Positions 18,478 through 28,180 of a DNA stretch of 64,000 nt are shown one piece after another. A model generated the notes under the pieces. It was given only the letters and a program-made list of their open reading frames with translations. It searched no databases and was not told the DNA's origin. The stretch spans positions 1,240,001-1,304,000 of the forward strand of contig NZ_CAEUHO010000004.1 in the NCBI RefSeq assembly GCF_903181435.1, given 5' to 3'. Both the position numbers and the translations under genes were made by a program. Positions within the stretch are counted from its first letter, which is position 1; each line of letters begins with the position of its first letter. This DNA is from Bacteroides acidifaciens (GTDB lineage: Bacteria; Bacteroidota; Bacteroidia; Bacteroidales; Bacteroidaceae).

Positions 18478-18543
18478 TTCCCAGGTGTCGGACATGTCAT
18501 TCCCCGGTGCCGGACGGTGTGTTCCCCGGTGGCGGAATCCGTG
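18478..18543. repeat. Tandem 22-bp imperfect-palindrome array D (core TTCCCCGGTGxCGGA)
   Basis: TTCCC occurs at 18478, 18500 and 18522, exactly 22 bp apart. Each unit carries TTCC(C/A)(C/G)GGTGxCGGA, with TCC/GGA arms that can pair. Three units lie between the alaS terminator and the promoter of the GH92 operon. Confidence 0.65.
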
Positions 18544-18549
18544 CCTAAA

Positions 18550-18583
18550 AAAAAGGAGCTGTTGAGAAAAACAGCTCCTTTTT
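18550..18583 (-). terminator. Terminator of alaS
   Basis: A 14-bp perfect stem (18550-18563 with 18570-18583) and 6-base loop, 15 bases after the alaS stop, with T runs on both strands (seven or more on the minus strand). Confidence 0.85.
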
Positions 18584-18598
18584 ATTTTTATCTTACTC

Positions 18599-21217
18599 TT
18601 AGATTCCTGCGAGTTCCAGTACCTTTTCGACTGCCGCATTCAATCCGTCGGTATTCTTACCGCCGGCAGTTGCGAAATGGGGCTGACCGCCGCCACCACC
18701 TTGAATCAGTTTGGCAGCTTCTTTCACCAGATTACCTGCTTTCAGACCGGTTGCTACCAGATTGTCGCTCAGCATCACTGTCAGCATCGGCTTGCCGTTG
18801 TCCGTGCTTCCGGCTACGAAGAACAAGTTCTCTGTAATCTCACCACGAAGTTGGAAAGCGATGTTCTTCACTACTTCTGCCGGCAACGGAGAACAGAACT
18901 TGATAACTTTGACACCGTTAACTTCCTGTATGTTCTTCAACAGTCTTTCTTTCAGGGCAGCTTCTTTTTCTTTCATGAAGTCTTCTACCTGTTTCTTCAA
19001 TCCTGCGTTTTCATCCAGGTATTTGCGGATAGCGATTCTCAAGTCGGGAGCATTGTTGAAGAGTGCCTTCAAATCGCTGAGTGTATCCTGGATAGTATCC
19101 ATCAATTCCTCTACGCGTGCTCCGGTATAAGCTTCGATACGGCGGACACCGGCAGCAACGGAGCTTTCCGACATGATTTTCACCATACCGATGTTTCCGG
19201 TTGCGGCTACGTGCGTACCACCACAGAATTCGATAGAAGAACCGAACTGGATAACACGTACTTTGTCACCATACTTTTCACCGAAGAGGGCGATAGCTCC
19301 CAATTCCTTAGCTTCTTCGATAGGAATATTGCGATATTCCTTCAAAGGTATGTTGACACGGATTCTTTCGTTGACGATGTGTTCCACTTTGCGGATTTCT
19401 TCGTCGGTCACTTTTTGGAAGTGTGAGAAGTCGAAACGCAATGAGTCTGGAGTCACCAGCGAACCTTTCTGTTCGATATGCTCGCCCAAAACTTCGCGCA
19501 GGGCAGCGTCCAGCAAGTGGGTAGCCGAGTGGTTGGCTGCACAGGCAGCGCGTTTGTCGGTGTCTACACAAGCCATCATCGGAGCTTCCGGATGTTCGGG
19601 CAACTTTTTGGTAATATGTATCGGAAGGTTGTTTTCTTTCTTGGTGTCTACCACTTCAATCGTCTCGAACTCGCTTACCAATACACCGGTATCACCTACC
19701 TGACCACCGCTTTCTGCATAGAACGGAGTACGGTCAAGCACAATCTGATACAATGTCTGGTTCTTCTGTTTGATTTGACGATAGCGAAGGATAGATGCTT
19801 CGTATTCGGTATAGTCGTAACCTACAAATTCGGTCGTTCCCTCTTTCAGCGTAATCCAGTCACCGGTTTCGATGGCAGCGGCGTTGCGGGCACGCTGTTT
19901 CTGCTGCTGCATCTCTTCGTTGAATTCTTCGATATTGACAGTCATTCCGTTTTCGCGGAGAATCAGTTCTGTCAGGTCGAGCGGGAAACCGAACGTATCA
20001 TATAAGGTAAAGGCGTCTTTACCGCTGATTTCTGTTTTTCCTGCTGCTTTCGTATCTTCCATGGTCTTGTCGAGCAAGCGGATACCTGTCTCCAATGTGC
20101 GCAGGAATGATTCTTCTTCTTCCTTGATTACTTTTTCAATCAGTGTCTTTTGTGCAATCAGTTCGGGATAAGCGTCTCCCATGTTGTCGATAAGCACGGG
20201 CAGCAGTTTGTACATGAATGCCTGCTTCTGTCCCAGGAATGTGTATCCGTAACGAACAGCACGACGAAGGATACGACGGATTACGTAACCTGCTTTAGCG
20301 TTGGACGGCAACTGACCGTCTGTGATGGAGAAAGCAATCGTACGGATATGGTCGGCAATCACGCGCATAGCGATGTCCTGCTGCTTGTCTTTTCCGTATT
20401 CTGTGTTGGACATGGCTGCGATGGCTTTCAACATCGGCTGGAATACGTCTGTATCGTAGTTGGAAATCTTGCCTTGCAATGCCATGCACAAGCGTTCGAA
20501 TCCCATACCGGTGTCGATAACTTTAGCCGGAAGCGGTTCGAGACTGCCGTCTGCCTTGCGGTTATATTGCATGAACACGAGGTTCCAGATTTCAATCACT
20601 TGCGGATGGTCGTGGTTGACGAGGTCGCGACCGCAGATTTTGGCACGTTCTTCTGCCGGACGAAGGTCGATATGGATTTCGGAGCAAGGTCCGCAAGGTC
20701 CTGTATCACCCATTTCCCAGAAATTGTCGTGCTTGTTGCCGTTGATGATATGGTCTTTCGGCAGGAATTGTTCCCAGTAAGAAGCGGCTTCGTCGTCGCG
20801 GCCCAGTCCTTCTTCAGGGCTTCCTTCGAATACGGTGGCGTAGAGATGTTCCGGATTCAGTTTCAGTACGTCTACCAGATACTCCCATGCCCAACTGATG
20901 GCTTCTTTCTTGAAGTAGTCACCGAATGACCAGTTGCCGAGCATCTCGAACATGGTATGATGGTATGTGTCGTGTCCTACTTCTTCCAGGTCATTGTGCT
21001 TTCCGCTTACGCGCAAGCATTTCTGAGAGTCCGCGACTCTTTGGTATTTCGCCGGGTGGTTGCCCAAAATAATATCTTTAAACTGGTTCATACCCGCGTT
21101 GGTAAACATCAGGGTAGGGTCGTCTTTTATCACCATGGGAGCCGACGGAACGATGTGGTGTCCTTTCGACTCAAAGAAATTCTTGAATGAATCTCTGATT
21201 TCTTTTGCAGTCAACAT
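18599..21217 (-). CDS. alaS: Alanine--tRNA ligase
   Basis: An 872-residue full-length alanyl-tRNA synthetase that charges tRNA-Ala in the cytoplasm. The N-terminal class II core begins with [16 protein letters not shown] and carries [15 protein letters not shown]. The editing domain has the zinc motif NHSATHLL together with EFCGGTHV, and the C-terminal C-Ala domain ends with a Gly-rich stretch [16 protein letters not shown]. All expected landmarks are present. It is transcribed alone, divergent from the M23 peptidase gene, with a -7 box 48-55 bases before the start. Confidence 0.98.
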   Translation of the reverse strand: MLTAKEIRDSFKNFFESKGHHIVPSAPMVIKDDPTLMFTNAGMNQFKDIILGNHPAKYQRVADSQKCLRVSGKHNDLEEVGHDTYHHTMFEMLGNWSFGDYFKKEAISWAWEYLVDVLKLNPEHLYATVFEGSPEEGLGRDDEAASYWEQFLPKDHIINGNKHDNFWEMGDTGPCGPCSEIHIDLRPAEERAKICGRDLVNHDHPQVIEIWNLVFMQYNRKADGSLEPLPAKVIDTGMGFERLCMALQGKISNYDTDVFQPMLKAIAAMSNTEYGKDKQQDIAMRVIADHIRTIAFSITDGQLPSNAKAGYVIRRILRRAVRYGYTFLGQKQAFMYKLLPVLIDNMGDAYPELIAQKTLIEKVIKEEEESFLRTLETGIRLLDKTMEDTKAAGKTEISGKDAFTLYDTFGFPLDLTELILRENGMTVNIEEFNEEMQQQKQRARNAAAIETGDWITLKEGTTEFVGYDYTEYEASILRYRQIKQKNQTLYQIVLDRTPFYAESGGQVGDTGVLVSEFETIEVVDTKKENNLPIHITKKLPEHPEAPMMACVDTDKRAACAANHSATHLLDAALREVLGEHIEQKGSLVTPDSLRFDFSHFQKVTDEEIRKVEHIVNERIRVNIPLKEYRNIPIEEAKELGAIALFGEKYGDKVRVIQFGSSIEFCGGTHVAATGNIGMVKIMSESSVAAGVRRIEAYTGARVEELMDTIQDTLSDLKALFNNAPDLRIAIRKYLDENAGLKKQVEDFMKEKEAALKERLLKNIQEVNGVKVIKFCSPLPAEVVKNIAFQLRGEITENLFFVAGSTDNGKPMLTVMLSDNLVATGLKAGNLVKEAAKLIQGGGGGQPHFATAGGKNTDGLNAAVEKVLELAGI

Positions 21218-21264
21218 ATCTTCTATATATCTATCGTTGAGGTTAATATTCTCAAAAAACTGTG

Positions 21265-21272
21265 CAAAGATA
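21265..21272 (-). promoter_or_regulatory. -7 promoter box of alaS
   Basis: Reads TATCTTTG on the minus strand. It overlaps the promoter region of the divergent M23 gene: the two -7 boxes are 12 bases apart, so the polymerases would compete. Confidence 0.5.
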
Positions 21273-21284
21273 GCGTGTTTTTAT

Positions 21285-21292
21285 TACTTTTG
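21285..21292 (+). promoter_or_regulatory. -7 promoter box of the M23 peptidase/MerR operon
   Basis: TACTTTTG with TGTG (3 of 4 to TTTG) 20 bases upstream at 21261-21264. It lies about 32 bases before the ATG at 21324, and this placement rules out the in-frame upstream start at 21060, which is inside alaS. Confidence 0.55.
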
Positions 21293-21323
21293 CCGTATTA
21301 ACAAGCGAAATATTTCCAAAAAG

Positions 21324-22292
21324 ATGCGCAAAGTATATTACATCTATAATCCACAGACCCAGACTTACGACCGAATCTACCCTACTGTGCGGCAGCGTGC
21401 ACTCAGCATTTTGCGTCGGCTTTTTTATGGAATGGGACTGGGAGCGGGGTGTTTCATCGTGTTGCTTCTAATCTTCGGCTCTCCGTCGGAGAAGGAGTTA
21501 AGAATCGAAAACAGCCGCCTTCTGGCACAGTATAACGTGCTTTCCCGTCGTCTGGACGACGCAATGGGAGTGCTTCAGGATATTCAGCAACGTGACGACA
21601 ACCTCTATCGGGTTATTCTTCAGGCAGACCCGGTTTCGCCGGCTATCCGCCAGGCGGGGTACGGTGGCACGAACCGTTACGAGGAATTGATGGATTTGGC
21701 GAATTCCAAGTTGGTTGTGAATACGACTCAGAAATTGGATGTGCTCTCCAAACGGTTGTATATCCAATCCAAGTCTTTTGACGACGTGATAGATATGTGC
21801 AAGAATCACGATGAGATGTTGAAATGTATTCCTGCCATCCAGCCTATTTCAAACAAGGACCTTCGGCAGACGGCATCCGGTTACGGTACGCGTGTTGATC
21901 CGATTTATGGTACGACGAAGTTCCATGCGGGGATGGATTTCTCCGCTCATTCGGGGACGGACGTATATGCTACCGGTAATGGAACGGTGGTGAAAGTCGG
22001 ATGGGAAACCGGATATGGCAACACGATTGAAATCGACCACGGCTTTGGTTATATGACCCGTTATGCACACTTGCAGGGATTTAATACGAAAGTAGGAAAG
22101 AAGGTGGTGCGTGGTGAGATTATCGGAAAGGTAGGCAGTACTGGAAAGAGTACCGGTCCGCATCTTCATTATGAAGTGCATGTGAAAGGGCAGGTTGTGA
22201 ATCCGGTGAATTACTATTTCATGGATTTGAGTGCGGATGATTACGAAAAGATGATTCAGTTGGCTGCCAACCACGGTAAGGTGTTCGATTAA
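21324..22292 (+). CDS. Membrane-anchored M23 (LytM) family peptidase
   Basis: A 322-residue protein with a short cytoplasmic N-terminus, one transmembrane helix at about 33-52, a helical or coiled-coil linker, and a C-terminal M23 domain at about 195-310. Zinc ligands are visible in FHAGMDFSA (His and Asp) and in GPHLHYEVH near the end. Such proteins cut peptidoglycan cross-links or, when inactive, activate amidases; here the zinc site looks intact. The open frame extends upstream into alaS, but promoter position and the MRKVYYIYNP start support 21324. The MerR gene follows after 20 bases. Confidence 0.9.
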   Translation: MRKVYYIYNPQTQTYDRIYPTVRQRALSILRRLFYGMGLGAGCFIVLLLIFGSPSEKELRIENSRLLAQYNVLSRRLDDAMGVLQDIQQRDDNLYRVILQADPVSPAIRQAGYGGTNRYEELMDLANSKLVVNTTQKLDVLSKRLYIQSKSFDDVIDMCKNHDEMLKCIPAIQPISNKDLRQTASGYGTRVDPIYGTTKFHAGMDFSAHSGTDVYATGNGTVVKVGWETGYGNTIEIDHGFGYMTRYAHLQGFNTKVGKKVVRGEIIGKVGSTGKSTGPHLHYEVHVKGQVVNPVNYYFMDLSADDYEKMIQLAANHGKVFD

Positions 22293-22312
22293 TCTTCTAA
22301 AAAAGGAATGTT

Positions 22313-22657
22313 ATGCTTAATACGGATAAAGAACTGAAACTATATTATTCAATAGGAGAGGTGGCAGATATGTTCGGTGTCAATCAATCCCTGCTTCGTT
22401 TTTGGGAAAAGGAGTTTCCGCAAATCTCGCCCAGGACAATAGGAAGAGGAATACGCCAGTACCGCAAGGAAGATGTGGAGACAATCGGGCTTATTTATCA
22501 TTTGGTGAAAGAGAAAGGTATGACTCTTCCGGGAGCCCGGCAACGTCTGAAAGATAATAAGGAAGCTGCGATTCGTAATTATGAGATTGTGAATCGGTTG
22601 AAGGCGATAAAGGATGAACTTCTGGCAATTAAACAGGAGTTGGACGGACGTGAGTAG
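22313..22657 (+). CDS. MerR-family transcriptional regulator
   Basis: A 114-residue protein with an N-terminal winged helix-turn-helix: YSIGEVADMFGVNQSLLRFW, then a wing ending in IRQYRKEDVETI, then a helical C-terminus without Cys-rich effector motifs. It is almost only the DNA-binding part plus a dimerisation helix, and has no recognisable ligand domain. Short MerR proteins of this type are common in Bacteroidetes. It is co-transcribed with the M23 peptidase. Target genes are unknown. Confidence 0.88.
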   Translation: MLNTDKELKLYYSIGEVADMFGVNQSLLRFWEKEFPQISPRTIGRGIRQYRKEDVETIGLIYHLVKEKGMTLPGARQRLKDNKEAAIRNYEIVNRLKAIKDELLAIKQELDGRE

Positions 22658-22671
22658 AGTTATGATTTTTT

Positions 22672-22743
22672 TAGGCACGTATTACACGGATTTCACGTTT
22701 TAAAAGCTTGATTAACTGAAACCGTGTATTCCGTACGTGCCTA
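22672..22743. repeat. Nested inverted-repeat element (TAGGCACGTA type), probable bidirectional terminator
   Basis: An outer 10-bp perfect stem (22672-22681 with 22734-22743) encloses an inner 7-bp stem TACACGG/CCGTGTA (22683-22689 with 22722-22728). It sits between the convergent merR and rsh genes, with T runs outside. A related element lies at 56083-56160. Confidence 0.6.
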
Positions 22744-22748
22744 CTGTT

Positions 22749-24992
22749 TTACTCTTCTACGCGGCTCACCTGCTTGATATTCTGAATCTTCTTCAAGTTG
22801 TTGCAGATTGTTTTCACATCTTCCACATCATGGACCCATAGTTGTATTTTACCTTCAAAGATGCCATCCTCGGTTTCTATGGTTAGTTTGCGGATGTTTA
22901 CGTTGAGCTGTCTTGAGATGACTTGGGTTACTTCGTTCAGAAGTCCCATACTGTCTATACCTTTTATATATATAGAGACAAGGAAAGAAAGCTCTTTATG
23001 TGTATCCCACTCAGTTGCCAATATACGATTTCCATAACTGCTTTTCAGTTTGGCGGCAACGGGGCACTGGCGTTTATGAATAATAATCCGGTCGTTTTCG
23101 TCCACATAACCTAACACGTCATCACCTGGAATAGGGTGGCAACATTCTGCCATGATATATTTCTTTTGGAGGCTTTCTTCTGTCAGTTTGAGTATCTGTT
23201 TCGGATTGATTTTTTCTTTTTCTTGTGCCTCTTTCTCTTCCTGTTGTTTCTCTTTGCTGTTGCCGAAAGAGAAAGTAAGGTATTTCTTCCAGTTGCTGGT
23301 TTGTTTTTCCTTCAGTTCATTCTTGTCCGCTTCTCCCAAGATGATAGCTTTACTGCCGATAGCCGCCAGCAATTCTTCTTCATTCTTGGCGTTGTGCAGT
23401 TTGCGTAGCTTTTCGATAACGGTTTCTTCCGGGCGGATTTCTTCTTTCTTCAGAAACTCGCTGAGAATTTCTTCACCGATTTTCTGGTTTGCCTTCCGTT
23501 CTTTGCGGAGAATTGCCGCTATCTTGGCACGTGCGCGGGCAGTGGTCGCAAATACTTCCCATTGCGGTTGCACACGTTGGGATTTGGAAGTCAGGATTTC
23601 CACTTGGTCGCCACTTTGCAACTTGTGGCTTAAAGGCACTAATTTATGATTCACTTTGGCGCCGATACAATGGCTGCCAATATCCGTGTGCAGAGAAAAA
23701 GCGAAGTCGAGTGCCGTTGAGTTCTGCGGCATGGTCTTCAGTTCCCCTTTCGGTGTGAATACAAATATTTCGGAAGCAAATAAGTTCAGCTTGATGGTAT
23801 CCAGGAAGTCGATGGCATCCGGTTGCGGGTCATCCAATATTTCCTTGATGGTTTTCAGCCATTTCTCCAATTCGCCTTCATCTTCGCTGCCGCCCCCTTC
23901 TTTGTATTTCCAATGGGCGGCAAAACCTTGTTCGGCAACATCATTCATTCGTTCACTACGAATCTGGACTTCAATCCACTGACCATTGTTGCCCATCAAA
24001 GTGACGTGCAATGCTTGATAGCCATTTGCTTTGGGGTGGCTCACCCAGTCGCGCAAACGGTCGGGATGCGGTTTGTATATCTTGGAGATAGAAACGTAAA
24101 TGTCGAAACAATCGTTGAGTTCCTCTTCTACATTGCGTGGTTCAAAGATGATTCGGACAGCCAGCAAGTCATAGATTTCTTCGAAAGGAACATGCTTGGT
24201 CTGCATCTTGTTCCAGATAGAGTAGATTGATTTAACGCGGGCAAGTATCCGGTATTTCAATCCCATCTTGTCAAGTTGGGTACGGATAGGAGCGGTGAAG
24301 TCTCTGAATACTTTGTCGCGTTCGGCGGCAGTGGCGTTCAATTTCTCTTCTATCTCAGCATATTCTTCCGGATGTTCATATTTGAAACTCAAGTTCTCGA
24401 GTTCGGTCTTTATCTTGTAAAGTCCCAATCGATTGGCTAATGGGGCATAGATATAAAGAGTTTCGCCTGCAATTTTGTATTGCTTGTTGGGCAACATGGA
24501 GCCGAGGGTACGCATATTGTGCAAGCGGTCGGCTATCTTGATAAGGATTACCCGGATATCATTCGACATCGTGAGCAGTAACTTCTTGAAGTTCTCTGCC
24601 TGTGCCGAAGCACGGTCGCCAAAGATTCCACCGGATATCTTGGTCAGCCCATCCACAATTTGGGCAATCTTCGGACCAAAGATATTCTCGATATCTTCCA
24701 CCGTATAATCCGTGTCTTCGACTACGTCATGCAGCAAAGCGGCACAGATAGAAGTGGAACCAAGCCCTATTTCATTGCATACGATACTTGCCACAGCAAT
24801 CGGGTGCATGATATATGGTTCGCCAGAACGGCGTTTAATGCCTTTATGCGCTTGATTGGCGAAGTTGAAAGCTTTCGTAATGATTTCAACTTTCTTGCGA
24901 TGTTTAGTACTGAGGTAATCATTCAGTAGTTCGTGGAACGCCTGATTGATCATCTCTTCATCAGCTATTTCTTTGGGGGTCAGATTATCCAT
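22749..24992 (-). CDS. Bifunctional (p)ppGpp synthetase/hydrolase, RelA/SpoT family
   Basis: A 747-residue long RSH protein that makes and degrades the alarmone (p)ppGpp. The N-terminal HD hydrolase domain is intact (ALLHDVVEDTDYTVEDIE). The synthetase domain follows (ARVKSIYSIWNKM, YDLLAVRIIF, YQALHVTL, WIEVQIRSERM), then TGS (IFVFTPKGELKTMP), a helical/zinc-finger-like region (AECCHPIPGDDVLGY) and a C-terminal ACT domain. Both active sites look functional. It lies 72 bases after mltD on the same strand and also has its own -7 box. Confidence 0.96.
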   Translation of the reverse strand: MDNLTPKEIADEEMINQAFHELLNDYLSTKHRKKVEIITKAFNFANQAHKGIKRRSGEPYIMHPIAVASIVCNEIGLGSTSICAALLHDVVEDTDYTVEDIENIFGPKIAQIVDGLTKISGGIFGDRASAQAENFKKLLLTMSNDIRVILIKIADRLHNMRTLGSMLPNKQYKIAGETLYIYAPLANRLGLYKIKTELENLSFKYEHPEEYAEIEEKLNATAAERDKVFRDFTAPIRTQLDKMGLKYRILARVKSIYSIWNKMQTKHVPFEEIYDLLAVRIIFEPRNVEEELNDCFDIYVSISKIYKPHPDRLRDWVSHPKANGYQALHVTLMGNNGQWIEVQIRSERMNDVAEQGFAAHWKYKEGGGSEDEGELEKWLKTIKEILDDPQPDAIDFLDTIKLNLFASEIFVFTPKGELKTMPQNSTALDFAFSLHTDIGSHCIGAKVNHKLVPLSHKLQSGDQVEILTSKSQRVQPQWEVFATTARARAKIAAILRKERKANQKIGEEILSEFLKKEEIRPEETVIEKLRKLHNAKNEEELLAAIGSKAIILGEADKNELKEKQTSNWKKYLTFSFGNSKEKQQEEKEAQEKEKINPKQILKLTEESLQKKYIMAECCHPIPGDDVLGYVDENDRIIIHKRQCPVAAKLKSSYGNRILATEWDTHKELSFLVSIYIKGIDSMGLLNEVTQVISRQLNVNIRKLTIETEDGIFEGKIQLWVHDVEDVKTICNNLKKIQNIKQVSRVEE

Positions 24993-25022
24993 AATTGTTA
25001 TCCTTTCACTTGCTTAGTTTTG

Positions 25023-25030
25023 CAAAAATA
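25023..25030 (-). promoter_or_regulatory. -7 promoter box of the RSH gene
   Basis: Reads TATTTTTG on the minus strand, about 30 bases before the ATG at 24992, giving the stringent-response gene its own promoter inside the par-mltD gene run. Confidence 0.45.
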
Positions 25031-25064
25031 AGCAAATTTCCGAACGATGCAAGCGGGATGCCGC

Positions 25065-26360
25065 TTATTTGTATATTTTCAATCGTTTTCCTGCTGCAAT
25101 TTTCGTGCTGGACAGTCCGTTCCACCGCTGTATATCCTTGACACTAACGCCATATCTTCCCGCAATTGATGACAAAGTGTCTCCACTTTTTATTGTATGA
25201 TAGGATAATTTTCCCTTGCCGGCAACGGCTGTTGCCGCTTTACGCGTTGCAGGTGTAATATCTTTCACTGCCACTGTCTTACGGTTGCGGAACAACTCGT
25301 CGGCGCGGTGTGCATAGATGGTATCTTGTTTGTCGATAAAGTTGCTGATTGCTTCGATGGGCAATCGAAGTGTATAAGGTTTGCTAGCTCCCGGAATCAT
25401 CATCTTCTTATATTGAGGATTCAAACTCTTAACTTGATCTAACGGCACATTGCAAAGATCGGCAATCTGTTCGAAATGCAGGTTCTTGTTGACTTGCACC
25501 GTGTCCGTGCTTGCCGGGATGTTTGTTTCCATCGGGCAGATGTTATGGTCGCAATAGTAAGTCATCACGTAGTTGGCTGCGATAAAGGCTGGTACATATC
25601 CGCGCGTCTCTTTCGGCAGATAATTATAGATTTTCCAATAATCCGTTTCGCCATTAGCACGCCGGATGGCTTTATTGATAGTGCCGGGACCGCAGTTATA
25701 AGCAGCTATCACAAGGTTCCAGTCTCCGTAGATGGCATACATCTCCTTGAGGTAGCGGGCGGCAGCCCACGTTGCTTTTATCGGGTCGCGACGGTCGTCT
25801 ACCAGGCTGTTGGATTCCAAACCATAGATTTTGCCTGTACCAATCATAAATTGCCATAGACCGGAAGCTCCCGCACGGGATATGGCCGATGGATTCAATG
25901 CTGATTCGATGATCGGAAGGTATCTCAGTTCCAGCGGAAGTCCGTATGCGTCCAGTGCTTCTTCGAAAATCGGCATATAGAAGTTGCAGGCACTCAGCAT
26001 GAACGAAACCTGATTGCGCAAGCGTCCTGCATACATATCGATGAATTTGCGTACAATATCGTTGTAGGGCATTTCCATGACAGCCGGGATACGTGACAAG
26101 CGGTCGATGTAAACAGAGTCGCTGAACAGGGGATTGATTTCCGCTGTACTGCAATCTTTGCCTAGGTCGATGTAATTTTTAGCTTTCCAGTCGTTCAGCA
26201 GACTGTCGAGAGGGTATGTCATACTTTTAGGCAGGTCGATGCTTTCTTTGCGTTCAGTTCCATTTTCACGAATTACTACATCTACACTTTGCGCTTTTAC
26301 CTGAGACGTTGCTACCAGTAAAAGGAAAATAATCGAACAATAGTTTACTAATTTCTTCAT
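25065..26360 (-). CDS. Lytic murein transglycosylase with LysM domain (MltD type)
   Basis: A 431-residue exported protein with an N-terminal signal peptide (cleavage near VKAQ). The SLT domain spans about 125-250: LRYLPIIESALNP carries the catalytic Glu152, followed by GASGLWQFM and AAYNCGPGTINKAI. One LysM domain ends the protein (HTIKSGDTLSSIAGRYGVS, about 385-430). It cuts the MurNAc-GlcNAc bond of peptidoglycan. The usual lipobox of MltD is absent, so it is probably periplasmic and soluble. It lies 33 bases after the DUF5683 gene in the par operon. Confidence 0.93.
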   Translation of the reverse strand: MKKLVNYCSIIFLLLVATSQVKAQSVDVVIRENGTERKESIDLPKSMTYPLDSLLNDWKAKNYIDLGKDCSTAEINPLFSDSVYIDRLSRIPAVMEMPYNDIVRKFIDMYAGRLRNQVSFMLSACNFYMPIFEEALDAYGLPLELRYLPIIESALNPSAISRAGASGLWQFMIGTGKIYGLESNSLVDDRRDPIKATWAAARYLKEMYAIYGDWNLVIAAYNCGPGTINKAIRRANGETDYWKIYNYLPKETRGYVPAFIAANYVMTYYCDHNICPMETNIPASTDTVQVNKNLHFEQIADLCNVPLDQVKSLNPQYKKMMIPGASKPYTLRLPIEAISNFIDKQDTIYAHRADELFRNRKTVAVKDITPATRKAATAVAGKGKLSYHTIKSGDTLSSIAGRYGVSVKDIQRWNGLSSTKIAAGKRLKIYK

Positions 26361-26393
26361 GCTTCAATAATAAGATCAATCTAAATTGTGTTT

Positions 26394-27278
26394 TTAAAAT
26401 CGTAATACGCATTGCAAACCAACCGACTTACTTTTTAAACTACTTGAGCGGAATTGATTGTTATTGTCAATAACGGCCGGTTCCACTTTCATGCTTAAGT
26501 CAGGAGTTATATCGAAGTTGGACAACTCTGCATCTACATAAGCGTCGATGATAGAGATAAGGTAAACTCCGATAAATGCAAATATACTAAGATCCCGGTA
26601 ACGCCGGAACATATCTTTTCTTCGTTTTAATGTATTTTTCAATTGCTCCTCATTGTAAGTAGCGTTGGGGGGCAGCAAATCTTCGTAACTTTTAGTATTC
26701 GGATTGCTGTCCATGATGTCCAGATAGGCTTGTGAATAGTCTTTGTACATCTTTCCGTTCCAGCTCAAAGCATAGGCGCAACCTGCGAACCCACCATATA
26801 TAATAGGTAGCTTCCAGTATTTGCGATTGTAAATCTGTCCGCCACCGGGGAATACGACGGCAAGCCAGGTCGCTTTGGTGGGATTCGGGATAAATATCTT
26901 CTTGTTGATATCCTGTGCAGGTGGAACACTGTCTGCCTTGACAACGATAGATGCCGGCTGTTCTATCTTTTTCAGTTCTTTCTTGTTGACCGCATCCAGA
27001 CTGTCTGCTATCTGTATCTTGGCTGCCGACAAGCTATCAACGGACGGAAGTTCCTTGGAGGGTATGATCCGGATGGAATCTTTCTTGAGCGAATCCTGTG
27101 CCGCCGGTTCACGATGCCTTCGTGCACGGGCTTTCGGTGCTTCCCGTTGCATGATAGTTGTGTCTTTTTGCACTGGAGTTACAGTGGATTGTGCATACAC
27201 ATCAATCCCTGCCACCTGGAAAAAACAGAGAAGCAGGGTGATGACGAGTGACTGATATTTCTTACTTTTTCTAGTCAT
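26394..27278 (-). CDS. DUF5683 family protein
   Basis: A 294-residue protein with a signal peptide (cleavage near VYAQ), a low-complexity linker of about 100 residues, and a C-terminal DUF5683 domain starting near PNPTKATWLAVVFPGGGQIY. It has two or three hydrophobic helices (IIYGGFAGCAYALSW; LSIFAFIGVYLISIIDAYVD). Function is unknown. In Bacteroidetes it is commonly found right after parB, as here, where the start codon abuts the parB stop. The link suggests an envelope role coordinated with chromosome segregation or division, which is an inference. Confidence 0.88.
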   Translation of the reverse strand: MTRKSKKYQSLVITLLLCFFQVAGIDVYAQSTVTPVQKDTTIMQREAPKARARRHREPAAQDSLKKDSIRIIPSKELPSVDSLSAAKIQIADSLDAVNKKELKKIEQPASIVVKADSVPPAQDINKKIFIPNPTKATWLAVVFPGGGQIYNRKYWKLPIIYGGFAGCAYALSWNGKMYKDYSQAYLDIMDSNPNTKSYEDLLPPNATYNEEQLKNTLKRRKDMFRRYRDLSIFAFIGVYLISIIDAYVDAELSNFDITPDLSMKVEPAVIDNNNQFRSSSLKSKSVGLQCVLRF

Positions 27279-28169
27279 TTATTTCTTTAGCGTGTCGAAG
27301 ATTTCCATGATACGTTCCAATTCCTCTTCGTTGCTGAAAGGAATGCTGATTTTTCCTTTTCCTTTTTCGGAGCAGGTGAGTTGTACCTTGGTATTGAAAA
27401 AGCCTGTGAGTTGTTGCTTCAGCAAGTTGAACTCTTCCGGAAGTTTGGCACGTTTCGGGGTTATTTTCCGCGTACCGCTTTTCACAGCTTCTCCTTCGCT
27501 TAATGATTTAACAATTTCTTCTACTTTGCGGACTGAATATCCGTGTTCTTGTATCTCTTCAAATATTTTAACTTGTAGTTTGGGATCGCCCAGTGAAATA
27601 AGTGCACGTGCATGTCCCATGTCTAACTGTTTGTTTTGTAAAGCCATCTGTATGGGAGCCGGCAATTTCAGCAGGCGCAGGTAGTTGGCGATTGTTGTCC
27701 GGTTTTTGCCGATACGTTCGCTCAGGCGTTCCTGTGTCAGTTCGTACTGGTCGAGCAGGTGCTGGTAGGCAAGTGCGATTTCTACGGCATTCAAGTCTTC
27801 GCGCTGGATATTTTCAATCAGCGCCATTTCCATCATGTTTTCGTCGTCGGCTGTACGGATATATGCGGGAATTGTTTTCAGCCCTGCTTTTTGCGAAGCA
27901 CGATAGCGACGCTCTCCGGCGATGATTTGATATTCGTCGTCCGACACTTTACGTAAAGTAATAGGTTGGATAATTCCGATTTCAGCAATCGAATCAGCCA
28001 GTTCCTGCAATGCCGTTTCGTCAAACTCACGGCGGGGCTGGTTGGGATTGACGGCAATCTTCGCCAACTCTATTTCATTAATGGAAGAAGAACCTTCGGT
28101 TTTCACATCATCCATTGAGAGCAAGGCGTCAAGTCCGCGTCCTAATGCATTTCTTCTTTGTGTTGCCAT
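27279..28169 (-). CDS. parB: Chromosome-partitioning protein ParB
   Basis: A 296-residue ParB. The N-terminal ParA-interaction segment (RNALGRGLDALLS) is followed by the CTP-binding/ParB-N domain (about 30-120; PNQPRREFDETALQEL, IAGERRYRASQKAG), a helix-turn-helix domain (about 130-170; LTQERLSERIGKNRTTIANY) and a C-terminal dimerisation domain. It binds parS sites, slides as a CTP clamp and drives origin segregation with ParA. It starts 11 bases after parA. I did not find a parS-type palindrome (GTTNCACGTGNAAC) near the gene. Confidence 0.97.
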   Translation of the reverse strand: MATQRRNALGRGLDALLSMDDVKTEGSSSINEIELAKIAVNPNQPRREFDETALQELADSIAEIGIIQPITLRKVSDDEYQIIAGERRYRASQKAGLKTIPAYIRTADDENMMEMALIENIQREDLNAVEIALAYQHLLDQYELTQERLSERIGKNRTTIANYLRLLKLPAPIQMALQNKQLDMGHARALISLGDPKLQVKIFEEIQEHGYSVRKVEEIVKSLSEGEAVKSGTRKITPKRAKLPEEFNLLKQQLTGFFNTKVQLTCSEKGKGKISIPFSNEEELERIMEIFDTLKK

Positions 28170-28180
28170 ATCTTCTTCTT

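Noticed and set aside
21060..21323. N-terminal extension of the M23 peptidase
   Set aside because: It lies inside alaS on the other strand and upstream of the promoter box at 21285; the protein start at 21324 fits the membrane topology.
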